From Strobilurus pachycystidiatus (Eukaryota; Basidiomycota; Agaricomycetes; Agaricales; Physalacriaceae): a stretch of DNA of 64,000 nt. Both the position numbers and the translations under genes were made by a program. The stretch spans positions 1,426,001 to 1,490,000 of the forward strand of contig JAHLMK010000011.1 in the NCBI GenBank assembly GCA_019915135.1, read 5' to 3'. Every line of letters begins with the position of its first letter. Position 1 is the stretch's first letter. Under the pieces are notes generated by a model, which was not told the DNA's origin, made no database searches, and was given only the letters and a program-made list of their open reading frames with translations. Below are positions 9,834 through 21,425 of the stretch, one piece after another.

Positions 9834-11473
9834 ATGACCATGGAGTCTTGCGCTCCTAGCAATCCCGTCGCCAATGACCATCAGGGAGCCGGCATCTCAA
9901 AGGACAGCGTCGGGAAGGAACCTCGACCGCTGAGTGCCGACGCGCCCCAGACACAGTACATTCCCTCTTCCGGCCGCGGCGGCTACCGCGGTCGTGGACG
10001 TGGACGAGGCGGGTACAACAGGCCTTACACCGGCGCGCCAAAGAAGGCCTGGCACGAAGACTGGTTAGAGCAAGAAACTTATTTCCACCCAGGTGGCTAC
10101 AATCCGTACGATCTTTAGCCACTGCCTTTTCTGTCTTTGGTTGATACTCCTCAGCAACTTGCCCATCACCCACCGCGTCCAGGCGGCTGCGGCAGACTTT
10201 GCTCGCATCCGCTTCTGGCCACGCGAATCTCAATTTGACCCAACTGTCATGATGTCCGTGCGCGAACAGTGGGATCAGGTATGCCGGTGTATCTGCTTTG
10301 CGCGTAGCCACTCATCATATGTAGATCCAACTCTACATCGGCACCCTTATGAATATGCCCATCTGGAACAGAAAAGCGGAGGGGGAGGATAGCGATTCAG
10401 ACGAAAACGCCGCCATCTCTGACGACGACGCGGATTTGGACGGTCAGCGCAATGTCACGCGCCAAGACGACTTTCGCGGAGAGAACGTCAAAAAGCCACT
10501 CAAGTCGAGACCCCCTTACGCTAATTATGGGAAAAAGCCAACCGTTGTTCGCAGCGACGAGGAGATCCAGGACCTCCTTCTGCTGGCCGATATAGAGAAG
10601 GGTGAAAGGCTCTCGGACTTTTGTGATCACCCCGAAAAGACCGTCGCCGTCTTTCTTTCATCGTACTTGATTGAGCAGGGTCTCGTATAGTATGTCCTCC
10701 TTGTCTCTTAGAAGATTCCTCAGCTCACGAATTGTTACAGCTCTGACAGCTTCTTATTTACTATCCCTCGAATCCTCCGCTTCTTCCTCAACTATTTGAT
10801 CAGGAATGATGTGTTCGACGGACGTGCCGATGAGCTCAGTCGCGCGCTCAAAATTGTTGACACCGCCATTGTCGAGCTCCTCCTCACTGCTAAGCTCGCC
10901 AAAGCTCTCCCGGGCCCTCTCGGCACTTCATTTACGCGCTGCTTCAAACCACTGACTCTAGAGGAGGAGAATTTCGTCAAGTCCCTAAAGGAAAAAGGCA
11001 TCGATATCGTGACCGACGAGGAGGGCATCAATTGGACCGCGCCCACGTCCGACTGGCCGGTCTCTGAGACACTCGTCCCTCTACCCAAAGACTTCGCGTC
11101 AACACACACCACGGGCATCGTTGAGACGTCAACCCGACGGATTACTGCGATCCAACCACCTGTGTCGTCGTCGTCGGACGAGCTGGAGCGCATGTTCGCC
11201 CAAGTCGTCCTAAGCCCGTGGGACGATGTGCGCGTGAACTCGCCCGTTATCGAGGAAGACTCCGCGGCAGTCAAGGGCCACAACCCTTGGAAAGACGACG
11301 TGGTCATCTTAGTCCAGAATGAGAGCGTGGAAGTTCTGAAGGTGGGGATGGGCATTGCGGGGACGTTCGTGCAGATCGTTCCGGGGAGATACTGGTTTGT
11401 GCGGCAGGTGATGGAAACGTTGACGAGCTATCATGTGTTGGCGGATGAGGTGACTGGGTTTCATCCTGAGTGA
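9834..11473 (+). CDS. Arb1-like Argonaute siRNA chaperone (ARC) complex subunit
   Basis: Four exons. N-terminus is disordered with an RGG-like block (GRGGYRGRGRGRGGYNR, about residues 45-62). Introns: about 10106-10154 (donor GTACGA), about 10279-10322, and 10690-10739 (joining LIEQGLVY to SDSFLFT). The C-terminal half carries the parts I associate with Arb1: an acidic linker, SDFCDHPEKTVAVFLSSYL, then RILRFFLNYLIRNDVF followed by a helix with IVDTAIVELLLTAKLAKALP and GPLGTSFTRCFKPL. In fission yeast Arb1 is in the cytoplasmic ARC complex that holds duplex siRNA on Argonaute before loading of RITS. Identity rests on pattern similarity to the family core (FLNY..xxDV, LPGxxx...F), not on a search, and the N-terminal region does not help. 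If wrong, this is an uncharacterised nuclear/RNA protein. Confidence 0.55.
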
Positions 11474-11923
11474 GTGCTTTGTACGAGTGTGGTTGTAAGG
11501 CTATAGTGTTCGTGTATCTGTGTGTTTGTAAATTGTGCTTATCTTGTTACTTATCTGCTTATGTTTTCGAATAGCTGTTGTTCTCTCATTTGTAGTCTCT
11601 TGATCCCATTCTTTCCTGACTGTCTTGTTGCATTGACATCGTCGTGCACAATATCCCAGGTACTAGTCGAGTTCTCACTACGTACTATCTTAGTTCGAGA
11701 AGCTGATGATTTTCATGCGCATAGAAATGCAATTGTCATATTATAGCCTTGCAAGGCCACACTGAAATGACAGCAGAGTCTTCCTTTGACTGATTGATTG
11801 CGGCTCAAGAGAAGTCGTCGAGTTTTGGATGGATGACAGATGGCATCTAATCTAATCAACAGTTGTACGTGCTTGGCAGGAGCATCCACTTGTCCTTGAT
11901 TTCCAGTTTGGCTTGCTTCACCC
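11474..11923. other. intergenic, no gene seen
   Basis: AT-richer spacer between two tandem plus-strand genes. It should hold the 3' UTR of the Arb1-like gene and the promoter of the WD40 gene. No supported coding or RNA feature. Confidence 0.5.
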
Positions 11924-13233
11924 ATGTCGAAACGAGGCGCCTCCCCGCCGCACGACGGCACGCTCATCAAGCGCGCAAGGGCAACGCCACCGCCCTCCAA
12001 CCAGATTGCTATCTCCTCCGCCGGCGACGACCGCTCAAAAGGGCTCATCCGGACTGTAAAACGAACCAGCAGTCTTGAGGCACCCATCGTGAGCCTTGCT
12101 GGCGCCCATTCGGTGCGTACCAGGATATCCTCGACGTGTCCTCAACACTGCTGAACACGTAGACTAGGGTGAAATTCTATCCTGCCGCTTCGATCCCAGC
12201 GGGCAGAACATCGCGGCGTGTTCTGCAGACAGAAGCGTTTGTGCGTACCCAACTCTGTGCTGAAATCCGTCTAAATTGCCAAAACAGCGCTATGGAGAAC
12301 GTACCCGCCGAATACAAACTACGGGCTGCTGTCCAACCTCACCAAGGCGCCCATATTAGATCTCCAGTGGTCCCTCTTCTCCCCCATCCTCTACACTGTC
12401 GCTGCAGACCATACCCTTTGTCTGACAAACGTCACTACCGGCCAACGCGTGCGCAAAATTCGCGCCCACCGCGAGATCATCAATAGTGTTGACCGCACCA
12501 TGGCAGGAGGCGCAGGGACTGAGCTTGTCGCTACTGGCTCTGACGACGGAACAGTGAAAATCTGGGAAGGAGGCGAAGACGGTACCAAAAATGCCATCTC
12601 TTCTCTCGAAATAGGATGTCCAGTCACATCCGTGTGCTGGGGTGCCGATGGCACCAATCTCTATGTCGGCGCGCTAGACAATGAGATACACGTACGCTCT
12701 TCCACTTACTTCCCTCCTTGTTGTTGACGCTATGTAGGTATACGACTTCCGCAAAGGTGAACAAGTATACTCCCTCACCGGCCACACCGATACTCCCACC
12801 TCTTTGGCCCTTTCGCCGAATGGAAATTTCCTTTTATCACCCTCCTTCTCTTCCCAGACAATAATACACGACATTCGCCCTTTCTCGTCCTCTCCAACGC
12901 GTATACACCGCGTACTCCAGGGTGCGCCTGCTGGGTTCGAGAATACCCTGTTACGCGGCGCGTGGAGCAAAGACGACGGTGGTCTGCGCGTGGCTGTTGG
13001 AGGTGCAGACAGGGCTGTGTGTATATGGGACGTCGAAAAGGCCAAGATACTCTACAAGGTGGGCAGACATATCCTCTACCTTTTCTGGTGTTTGCTCACA
13101 CGCCATGCAGCTCCCGGGACACAAAGGAACGGTCACATCCGTCGACTTCCACCCCAAAGAGCCTGTCATCCTCACAGGAAGTAAGGACGGCACTATGCTC
13201 TTGGGCGAAATTGAGCCTTCTGTCGCTGTGTAG
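11924..13233 (+). CDS. SNRNP40: U5 snRNP 40 kDa WD40 protein (SNRNP40 / Spf38 ortholog)
   Basis: Seven-bladed WD40 protein of the U5 snRNP, which contacts Prp8 in the spliceosome. The basic N-terminus MSKRGASPPHDG is followed by SSLEAPIVSLAGAHSGEIL, paralleling the family start (SSLQAPIMLLSGH). Blades seen: CRFDPSGQNIAACSADR, DLQWSLFSPILYTVAADHT, VATGSDDGTVKIWEGG, VYDFRKGEQVYSLTGHTD, SSQTIIHDIRPFSSSP, VAVGGADRAVCIWDVEKA and KLPGHKGTVTSVDFHPKEP ending TGSKDGTMLLGEIE. Characteristic family phrases are the GHTD/DIRPF blade and GFENTLLRGAWS. Introns at about 12114-12165, 12241-12287, 12690-12736 and 13060-13110. Stop at 13231-13233. Orthology is strong because the order and the non-WD phrases match, not only the repeats. 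Confidence 0.93.
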
Positions 13234-13518
13234 TAGTATCATCGGTCTTGCTATTGTATACTGTGCCATCAAATTGTGAATTTACAGCAATGTCTAGATT
13301 CCTGACTCCGTCATTAAAGATTCTACTCCCGCTCCTCCTCTCGACTACTTCTTACAGATTCTCCAGGACTTACCACTAGTATGCTTACTCTCGAATCACG
13401 CCGGAAGCGGTCCTTTTTCGGTAGTCTGGGTCCAAGATTTGATAATCTGGCATTGCAATACTCTCTTGAGCCATCTTTTCACCCAAGTAGGTACTGAAAT
13501 AGCCCTCGTACCGAATCA
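13234..13518. other. short intergenic spacer
   Basis: No gene seen. It may include more of the decayed forkhead locus (5' side), but I cannot align it. Confidence 0.35.
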
Positions 13519-13926
13519 CAGTGGTACCGTCAGCCTCTCCAGATCATTCGCATCCACGTAGACATCGCGGATGCCGGCCGATACGCGTCGCGTCAGCTCG
13601 CATTCATAGTTCCCTGACGCCGAACCCATCCTATGCGCCCAATTTTTCATCACTCAACACCACCTCGACACTCTACCAAATCCAGGCCAGGACCCTCCAT
13701 CCACCCTCGGTATACGTTGAAGAAACTCACCAACTTGCGATATATGGTTCTCACAATCATAGAGCTCTAATACCCTCGGAGATCTGCAACGCGCTCGTTA
13801 AGCGCTTCGCATACTTACGGAAAATGAATGGGAAGTGGCTGGTCAGTACTTCATTCACGTTGTATGGGACTGGTAGCCTCTGGTAGAACTCCCTTCGTCA
13901 TCTGCTATTTCTCAGAGCAACTTGAG
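13519..13926 (+). pseudogene. decayed forkhead transcription factor gene
   Basis: Pieces of a forkhead protein in successive frames, colinear with the intact-looking gene at 48.6-49.3 kb (minus). In order: QWYR at 13519; FPDAEPILCAQFFITQHHLD at about 13610; a forkhead start RYTLKKLTN at about 13709, then after a one-base deletion LAIYGSHNHRALIPSEICN and ALVKRFAYLRK; an intron-like segment (GTCAGT...TAG, about 13851-13886) at the same position as the intron of the other copy; then NSLRHLLFLRAT before a stop. The other copy reads YTLNELTMLAIYSCHEHRAL, SEICDAIMKRFAYYR and DSIRHMLSLRAL. At least two frameshifts and loss of everything after the LFLRA helix make a working product unlikely. Confidence 0.8.
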
Positions 13927-14217
13927 AGGCACGTTTTAACTTTTCACAGAGTCGGGGTGGGCATAGTTCATGTTAGACGCTCAACATGCGGGATGCGGAT
14001 TGAGTATATTCTTTGTCGAGATCAACAGACTATTCTTGCATAATGCCTTCTGTTGAGTCTGTTCGTCCGACGAAAAAGATGAAGTTATGATAATATGATT
14101 CTTGATTCAAATTTCATGAAAATTCTCGAATCTCAAATTTCAATTCAAAATTTCAAATTTCAGAACTTCAGAGTAGCAAAATGAAATAAAATGGAAGGTA
14201 GAGTATTGTAACCATAG

Positions 14218-14304
14218 TCCGACCTGCCTGGCTCGAACAGGCGACATCAAGATGAACATGTTAACCATTACAGTCTTGCGCTCTTCCAACTGAGCTAAGG
14301 TCGG
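14218..14304 (-). tRNA. tRNA-Tyr (GTA) with intron
   Basis: Reverse strand reads CCGACCTTAGCTCAGTTGG...GACTGTAA, then a short intron, then TCTTGATGTCGCCTG, TTCGAGC and CAGGCAGGTCGGA. The acceptor arm CCGACCT pairs with AGGTCGG, the D-arm and T-arm fold normally (GCCTG/CAGGC), and the anticodon is GTA in the CTGTAA loop. An insertion of about 15 nt one base 3' of the anticodon is the canonical eukaryotic tRNA intron position; tRNA-Tyr normally has one. 87 nt in total including intron. Confidence 0.92.
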
Positions 14305-14404
14305 TCGACTGCTGCTTAAAAGCACCACACTATAGCCCACATAGAGAGTGCCATCTCGACAGGCAACTTGTGCATACTCTACTGACTTGACCAAGACCAC
14401 CATC

Positions 14405-16668
14405 ATGAAATGGCCACCCATGGCCCTCAGCCTTCTCCCGGTCCCTCTTGTTCTACTCCTGCGGGCCGCGCCATGCCACGCGGTATGGCCATTTGGACAG
14501 GAGCGGTTCCACGGTAATTCGCTCGTTGACGCTGGCGCCAGGGGGATCGTGAGCGGGGAGCGGGCTGTAGCATTCGGAGATTTCAACGGGGATCAGTTGT
14601 GCGCTGTCATCTCATTCTCAGGAAAGCAAGGCAATTGACGGGAAAGGCAGCTTGGATATCTTAATGTTGGCTTCGGACCAACAGACGCTAATTGTATATT
14701 TGTGGGATCACGGTGCGTGTTCCATACTTAGCCTGAGTTTTCCTCATGTTTGAAACAGCGGCCTTTGAATTCAAGGAGTCGTCTTTCTTGAAGCATCCAA
14801 CCCAGATTTACAATGTTGTCCCCGGCGATTTCACGCATACCGGAAAGCTGGATCTCCTGGTCATGAGCGCAAGCATCTCTTCGAGCAGCGAGATGGACAT
14901 GGTCGTATACCCCGCACTGGTCAGCGGTGGATTCGGTGGGTATTCCCGTCCTCGAATTGAAACTTTACCTATACGCCTGTTTAGATTCAACCAGTCCTCT
15001 ATCAGTCCAATCATCCAAACTCGCGCAACCCATACCCATTGACCTCGACGGCGACCTCAAGATTGATCTTCTTGGTATACCCTCCTCCTCTACAGAGCAG
15101 CTTCAGGCATGGGAGAACGTTTGGAACGGCTCTAGCAATGGACCGCTGTTCAGCATGTACGTTGCATCGCTCTACAACGCGCCGGCATGCTGACGACATG
15201 ATGCAGAATGGACCCATCCTTTGAAGATAAGCACTGCACCCTCGCCAACCCCCACAGTAATGCAGTTGTCGACCTTGACGGAGACTGTCTGGCCGACGTC
15301 TTCCTTGTCTGCGAAACCGGCTCTTCCACGCGTTCCTTCCAGATATGGGTCAACAACAAGGATGCTGGATTCTCACTCGCGCAACATGCTGCACTGCCGT
15401 CAGGCGTTCAGGCTATTTCGTTCGCTGATGTCGATCGAGACGGTACCATAGACATGGTGTTCCCGACCTGTCGCGATGTCTCGCGCTCAACAGGTCTGGG
15501 AAAAGACTGCGAAATCAACATCGTCTACAACGAGCAGCTTCCTCTTTGTGCCAGCGCAGAACAGAGTGCAGTCAAAAGCGGTTGTCGTTCCCCAGAGAAC
15601 CTTTGCGTCCGTGATCCAAAGTTCCGCTTCGACTTCAGCAGGACCGTACAATTCAAGGTTTCTGATCTCGTGGGCGACGGCGGCGGTGACCTGCTCGTCC
15701 TGGACACGAGCGTTTCGCCTGCTCTGCCTGTCCCTATCAAACTGGGCGATGCCAACCTTGACGGATTCCCCGACCTACTCTTCATCACCTCAGGAACGCC
15801 GCGTCTTGCATACTCTGTTCCATGCTCTCGTGGGGTTGCAGGCTGCTCGTCGCCGTCTTCTTCTCGCGGGTGGGAGCTAGAGAGCAGTGGCGCTGATGCC
15901 CTGGCCGTCATTTCTGATGCGCGGGGAGTAGCATTCATGGACATGGACGAAGACGGTACTCTGGATGTCATGGTCCAACGGTCAGGCTTGGAGAAAGTGA
16001 CCTTCGTACAGAACAATTTCTATTACGATGCGTTCTTTCTAAAAGCCATTGTACTCAATGGAGCGTGCGAAAATGGTTGGTGTCGTCAAGAGGGTGCAAA
16101 TGGAACGGAGGAAAAATATCATGTATGTCTGTCAATCTATAACTCCAGCGCCTTTCTCATATCGACTTCCAGCCGTTTGGCGTCTCATACTCTGGTGCTT
16201 CCTACAAATATACAGTCTTGGATACCTCCGGGCGCCGCTCAGCCGCTCAAATAGGACAGCTCCCTCAAACCGCGTATCATTCTCTCCAGACGCCCTACGC
16301 CTTTTTTGGGCTAGGTCGGACGAATAACTACATCGAAAACCTCTTTGTTGGGAGCACCCTCCATGCCGCGGCGCACTATATCAATCTCGAAGGAGTCATA
16401 CCGAATAGCAAGGTCGTGATTTCGCCGAGCGAGGACGGGTGGAAGAGACAGCTGTTCTTGAGGCCCGGGAAGTGGATCCCTTGGGTGACGGTGACGGTCG
16501 TAGTGGGCACGGCCCTGTTGGCGATTATTGTCCTCGTGCTGCATCTGAATGAGAAGGTACGCATCTTGCTTCCTGCGAATATGTTCGCTTTTGATTGTGT
16601 AATTTCAGAGAGAGGACGAGCTTGAGCGGAGGCGCGCGTCGCATCATATCAACTTTGATGCACTATAA
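14405..16668 (+). CDS. LINKIN/TIP-like FG-GAP (VCBS) single-pass membrane protein
   Basis: Secretory signal peptide at the start (MKWPPMALSLLPVPLVLLLR, cleavage likely near HAVWPFG), then a beta-propeller-like extracellular part made of repeats with Ca-binding Asp loops: AFGDFNGDQ, PGDFTHTGKLDLLV, PIDLDGDLKIDLLG, VVDLDGDCLADVFL, FADVDRDGTIDMVF, LGDANLDGFPDLLF and FMDMDEDGTLDVMV. Near the C-terminus WIPWVTVTVVVGTALLAIIV forms one membrane span, followed by a short basic tail (REDELERRRASHHINFDAL). This arrangement is that of T-cell immunomodulatory protein / LNKN-1, a conserved surface adhesion protein. Multiple introns, e.g. about 14598-14650, 14715-14757, 14935-14998, 15159-15207 and 16556-16610. 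Stop 16666-16668. tRNA-Tyr lies 100 bp upstream. Confidence 0.8.
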
Positions 16669-17029
16669 TATTATCATGACACTGACACTGTATAGTATGC
16701 TTATCTTACTCCGGGACGGTTTTCAGCACACGACGGTGCGACGTGTTGTATATAATACACATAGATGACATGGGCTTGGCTGGGCGTTGTTAGTGATTCC
16801 ACGGATTTCTCACTGACATTTGAACATCGGAAGGTGCGCTAGATCACTGACTCGAAGAAGCTAGTAATCGCATTATATTTGACTAGATCGCCGTAATGTG
16901 GGCTCTTAGTCGTTTACAAGCCTGAGCGCATGGACTATGGCTATGAGGGAATGACGATCCTTTAGGATCAGATCACTTGGTTTGGCAAGAACCCAGCTTA
17001 CCGCTCAATGCCCATAGTACAGGGAAGTC
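16669..17029. other. intergenic, no gene seen
   Basis: 3' flank of the FG-GAP gene leading into the laccase relic. Nothing supported. Confidence 0.4.
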
Positions 17030-17640
17030 GTCGTTGGGGGCGCCGATGTCAACACCATCTTGTTTGATGCGACCACGTTGAGAATCACCGCCAACGGAGC
17101 GATCTACTCGCGAACTATCGTTCCAGTCTTGTTGCATGTCCTCAGTGGTGCGCAAAGCGCAAGAGACTTCTTTTCCTCTGGTTCACATACACTGCCGCCG
17201 AACAAGGTCGTCGAGTTGGCCTGCTGGTGCGGCGGGTGGTGCCGTATACGGTTCACATTCTCTTCCAGTCGCTGACTGAATATCACTTGCTTAGCACCCT
17301 TTCCGCCTTCACGGCGTATCTGCTCTCCATCGCCTTCCATTTAAATTCTTCATTGACACCTTCTATAGGATAGCTTCGACATTCTTCACACCGCTGGAAA
17401 TACTACGTCAATCCGCCCCGCCAAGACGTCGTCACGGTTTCTACTGTGCCGCTGAAGACAACGTCACTGTCTACTTCAAACCGATGATTCGGGTCCCTGT
17501 TTACACTGGTCTGTCTCGCATGCACAACATGTCTGCAAGCGCACGGCACTCAGTCGCACCGCCTGGCAATTAGAAGTTGGTCTCGCCATTTCCACGCGTA
17601 TGAGACGATCATGACCGGAACAGAGAGGAACGGGGAGGAA
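17030..17640 (+). pseudogene. laccase (multicopper oxidase) relic, cupredoxin domain 3
   Basis: A plus-strand frame reads ADVNTILFDATTLRITANGA then VPVLLHVLSGAQSARDFFSS and LPPNKVVEL, matching the laccase segment before domain 3 (VPVLLQILSGAxxAxxLLPxGS). Downstream, in shifting frames, are pieces equivalent to F-D-I-L-H-T-A-G-N-T-T, VNPPRQDVVTVST, DDSGPC and LEVGLAI, i.e. the laccase copper-domain phrases around DxVRxAGNTTYNYVNPPRRD and TDNxGPWFLHCHIDWHLEVGLA. The HPFHLHGH and HCHIDWH copper ligands are lost or out of frame and several stops intervene. No first half is present upstream. Clearly inactive. Confidence 0.75.
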
Positions 17641-17883
17641 CTCTCGCTGCGCTTAGCTCGAGTCGATGTTCTCGTCATCAGAGACGACTCTTGAACGTGG
17701 CGGCAATAAGTTGCGACAGTCGTCGACATCGCTCTGCATTACGGAGTATATATCCAGGATTTGCTGCTGGTCGATATGAGGTTGCAAGCTGAGCTTTCCA
17801 TGGCTATGATTGCACACTACAAGAGGGAAGTGTAGACATAAATGTTGAAACGTAGCTTGGGAAAAGAGGATCTGCGGTGTGAG

Positions 17884-20041
17884 CTACTCCTTCTTCTCGT
17901 CGCCGAGGTCCTCTTCCACCCGCTTTACCTGTTCTTTCTGAATGTCGGTCTCATACACTGCAAGGCCGTCAGTATTGCACCGCACAAAAAGAAGGTAACT
18001 CACAGAATGAGAGCTCTTCAAGTGTTTTGTGTGCCGTTTCCGGAAAGAGGAAGTACACAGCAAGGATCTCGACGGCTATCCATACACAATAACTGTTGAA
18101 AAGGAGAAAAATTTCACTCAGTACGTAGTGACAGGCGGGATTTGGGGACCGTGCATGCCTAATGTAATACTTCCAACCTGCGAGCAACAGTATTAGATGG
18201 TATCGACTGGAGTCTATGATCAGGCCCCACCTGCATTTGCCAGGCCTATCGGATTGACGAACTGGTTGAAGAAGCCCGCCATTCTGCCAAACCATTGGAA
18301 GACCGAGATACCTTTCGCGCGGACATGGAACGGGAAAACCTCAACCAAGTAGGCTATAACTTCATGAGAGACTGACGGACGAGAGCGGACGAGAGACGCA
18401 CTGTAGGTCAACGCGTTGAAACAGATGTTGTAAGCGGGGCTGTAGAGGAAGATGAAGCTGCGACGGGACTTGAGCGCTGGATGATGGCAAACCGAGAGAA
18501 GACCGACTTACGCAATGACAGCTCGTGAAGACGCTTGACTCTCGGTCATTGAGTAGTTAGCACTTGCCACCGTCCAGCCTGTGAAAACCAAAAGAATGGA
18601 GATTGTGCCGATCTTGTGCCCTCGTCAGCCTCTCGCTGACAAGAGTCGTGAGCAAAGCACGGACCAGATACACTGTTCTACGCTTGAAACGCGAAGCCGT
18701 CAAAGCAAAGACGGTCGCATTGATGAATCCCCAGCAGGTGAGGGCTAGGTTAATCAAATTCTTGGTATGGTTATTCGTGACGCCAACGTTATCTAGAATT
18801 CGAGCGAGGTAGTACCTACACCGACATTTGTGAGAGTCGTATAGCGAGCACAGTTGGAGACATACGATGTAAGGCCATTCCCACTCCACTGCGTGAACAA
18901 GCCGAGAAGTGACCCGACGACTAACCGCTTCCTCATTCCTGGTGTAGCAACGAGCTCAGTCCAACTTGTCTTAGCGGTCTCCCGTTCGAGCTCCAATGTC
19001 TTCTCGATTTGTGCATACTCCACCTTCACAAATTCCGAGTCCATATCTCCCTCGGCGTGATATTTGGCGAGAATCATATACGCTTCTTCACCACGGCCAC
19101 GGGATATCAACCAGCGGGGAGACTCCGGAAGGAAGAAGATGAAGGTGATCTGTAGAAGACTCGGAACGATCTGGATAAGGGATGGGATCCGCCAGCCCCA
19201 GTTACTTGACATTTGGAAAGTGCCGAGAGTGATACCAGCTGCGGTAATGGACCCTTGGAAACTGACTTCGAGACCTGTTACACTGAAACGACTGTGTACT
19301 CACCGATGAAATAACATGCATTGAATAAGGATCCGAGTATGGCCCGCTCCTTGGGGTGCGATAATTCTGTTCGTATCTTCAATTCCTGCTGCGGAGAAAG
19401 ATGTGCTCGTTCTGACCTCCAATGAGGGACGATGCAGCGACGATTGCAAAGGGGATGCCGAAGCCAATGATAAGGCGCGAGCAGACAAACATGGCAACTG
19501 AGCATTGGATAAGAATCGGTGCTATCATAATAGCAAGAGCCGCCTCAAGACTCACAGTTCTGCGAGGCTGTTTGGAGGGCAGCCCCGATAATCATGAGTA
19601 TACTACCGAAGATAATAGCCTTTCGTCTTCCGAGGTGATCAGAGACGTAAGGTACTACTGGGAGGACAACGATGGCGCCTAGCGAGTAGATCGCTGACAT
19701 CAATCCGAGCAGCGTCGATCTAGGTGAGTTATAGACTGTTCGGATATTCAGCTCATGTAGAAAGGAAAGAAGGCCGACATGACGGCGTACAGGAGTCCCA
19801 GGAGTCCACTGCTTGCAGGCCATTCATCATGGACGAATCAAATCTGGACGTACTCGTCAGCTTGCACATCTCTGACTAGAGCGCGCAGAAATTACCCGCT
19901 GGTCATCTCAACGCCGATGCAGGTCGGCAGTAAAATTAGGTAGAGTGTACGCAAGTTAGGTTTCCGGTACCAAGGAACGGTATCCAGAGCCGCGAGGCGA
20001 GAAACCAAGGCTGCAGCATCGTCGAGTTGAGTGTTCACCAT
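17884..20041 (-). CDS. MFS sugar transporter (lactose permease/hexose transporter-like)
   Basis: Twelve-TM sugar porter. Start MVNTQLDDAAALVSRLAALD at 20041. Family marks: MMNGLQAVDSWDS after TM1, SDHLGRRKAIIFGS (the D-x2-GRR loop after TM2), CSRLIIGFGIPFAIVAA (TM4), LPESPRWLISRGR (PESPR), QWSGNGLTSYYLARILDNVG (TM7), TYLVEVFPFHVRAKGIS (E-x6-R loop in TM10) and FPETAHKTLEELSFLYE (a PETxG-like end). The MMNGLQ..W..YF-type TM1 and the NALTYTYLVEVFP phrase are those of the fungal lactose-permease/high-affinity hexose branch. At least seven introns. Stop at 17884-17886, tail VEEDLGDEKKE. Its neighbours (SDR and maltase) suggest oligosaccharide or hexose uptake, but the substrate cannot be read from sequence. 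Confidence 0.88.
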
Positions 20042-21133
20042 GATCAAGGAAGGAAGAACGGCACGCACTGATTCGCTTTCGAACATGACTGACTTTTGAG
20101 TGACAGCGAAGAACAGAGGCTGCCTCCGATTCTCCGGTGATTTGCCGCGAAATGAACTGCCCCGACGCGGAGAAACTGAGCAGCTGTGAGAACAGTGGCG
20201 GTTCTTTGTATTAGAGTTTGAGATGCAGATGGCACCGTGCGCCCCAGACTGGAGAATGGCATGGAATTTCGCATCAGGAGACCATGGTCACAGACATTTA
20301 CGTCAAACCCAAGGACTCGGAGTCGCTGGAATCTCCATTTCTCTCGTATCTCGTAGTGATATGCCATTGTTTGATAAATGTAGTCAGTGATGGATGAGAG
20401 CAGGAGGGGGAGCGTTGGCGACGTACTTGAAATCAACCTTAATCATCAGTCATGGAATGGTCCCGAAAGGAAGCGATTGTAAACATCACTTCCACGATCT
20501 CCGTAAAATGTCCAGTCAACGACGGGGATGGTGGCACCCATCGCATCCTGGCATCTGAAATCAGCTCATCGTCGGAAATGCGCGCGCTCTTGTGAGCGTT
20601 CCTGCACTCAAGGCTTGTCTCTAGACGGACTGGGCAAGTCCCAACAACTACAAGTTTGGAAACAAGTGAAGAAGCTGGTGCTCAATATTATTACAATTCT
20701 GTGGCAAACGCGACCAGGATTTGACAAGTGAGCGAAGAATACGAAGGCCGTGCCCAACCTAGCGAGCTATATCAGAAAATAGCAGCCTAGGCATAACATT
20801 CACCAACCTCATGCCTGGCTCCTCCATGGTCGGAACGCCGGTCAAAGTCATGACAACACTTCAGAGCCCATGTGGGGCCGCAGTAACCTTCCCGGGGCTG
20901 AGTCTCTCTCGAGGCGAAGAGCCGCCAAAGAGTGCGGCCAGCGTTGTGTCCTTGTCGAACTGTTTCAAGACCTCCAGGACTGGACCGGTGTTTCAACAAG
21001 CGGCAGGTCTGCTGATTTGTAGTTTACTTGTATCTTGCATTATAGAGACCGTACCGAGTCATTCCCATCCTTTCTTCCTTCTCGGAGACCTAAGGCTATA
21101 GTGCGTACAGAGTTGGGTGTAGATTTGCCACAG
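20042..21133. other. intergenic, no gene seen
   Basis: About 1.1 kb upstream of the transporter. Only short random-looking frames. It ends at a dispersed repeat copy. Confidence 0.45.
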
Positions 21134-21425
21134 CCCCAGGACCGCCAACAGACGAGTCCCAGATAGCTCTGAACAAAAGAAGGAGGATCCATCAGACATA
21201 CGCTCGCCTCGCTGGCAAGACCTCCGAGCGGCTCATACAAGCGCACCCAGGTGAATCGCCAAACGTCCTCGAGACCCGCCCGAAAGCAGGCCAAATTCTC
21301 TGTCGAGCGAGGGAGCGTGGAAGTCATCGACTGGATTTGAGAGATGCGGCATTTATAAAAATGCGAGACTCGGTCAGTTTCTATAGAATAGATCCTGTTC
21401 GAGTATGTATCTGAAGAACCAGCAA
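21134..21425 (+). repeat. dispersed repeat, copy 1
   Basis: Shares long, near-identical sequence with 51942-52217 (inverted) and partial identity with 38535-38740 (direct). Shared landmarks include CCATCAGACATACGC, a TCGAGACCCGCCCGAAAGC block, AATTCTCTGTCGAGC and GATCCTGTTCGAGTATG. Homology with copy 3 continues further right (GTTTACGGGTGTGGCG near 21489). No terminal inverted repeats or target duplication were recognised, so element type is unknown; a solo LTR or non-autonomous element would fit. Confidence 0.75.
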
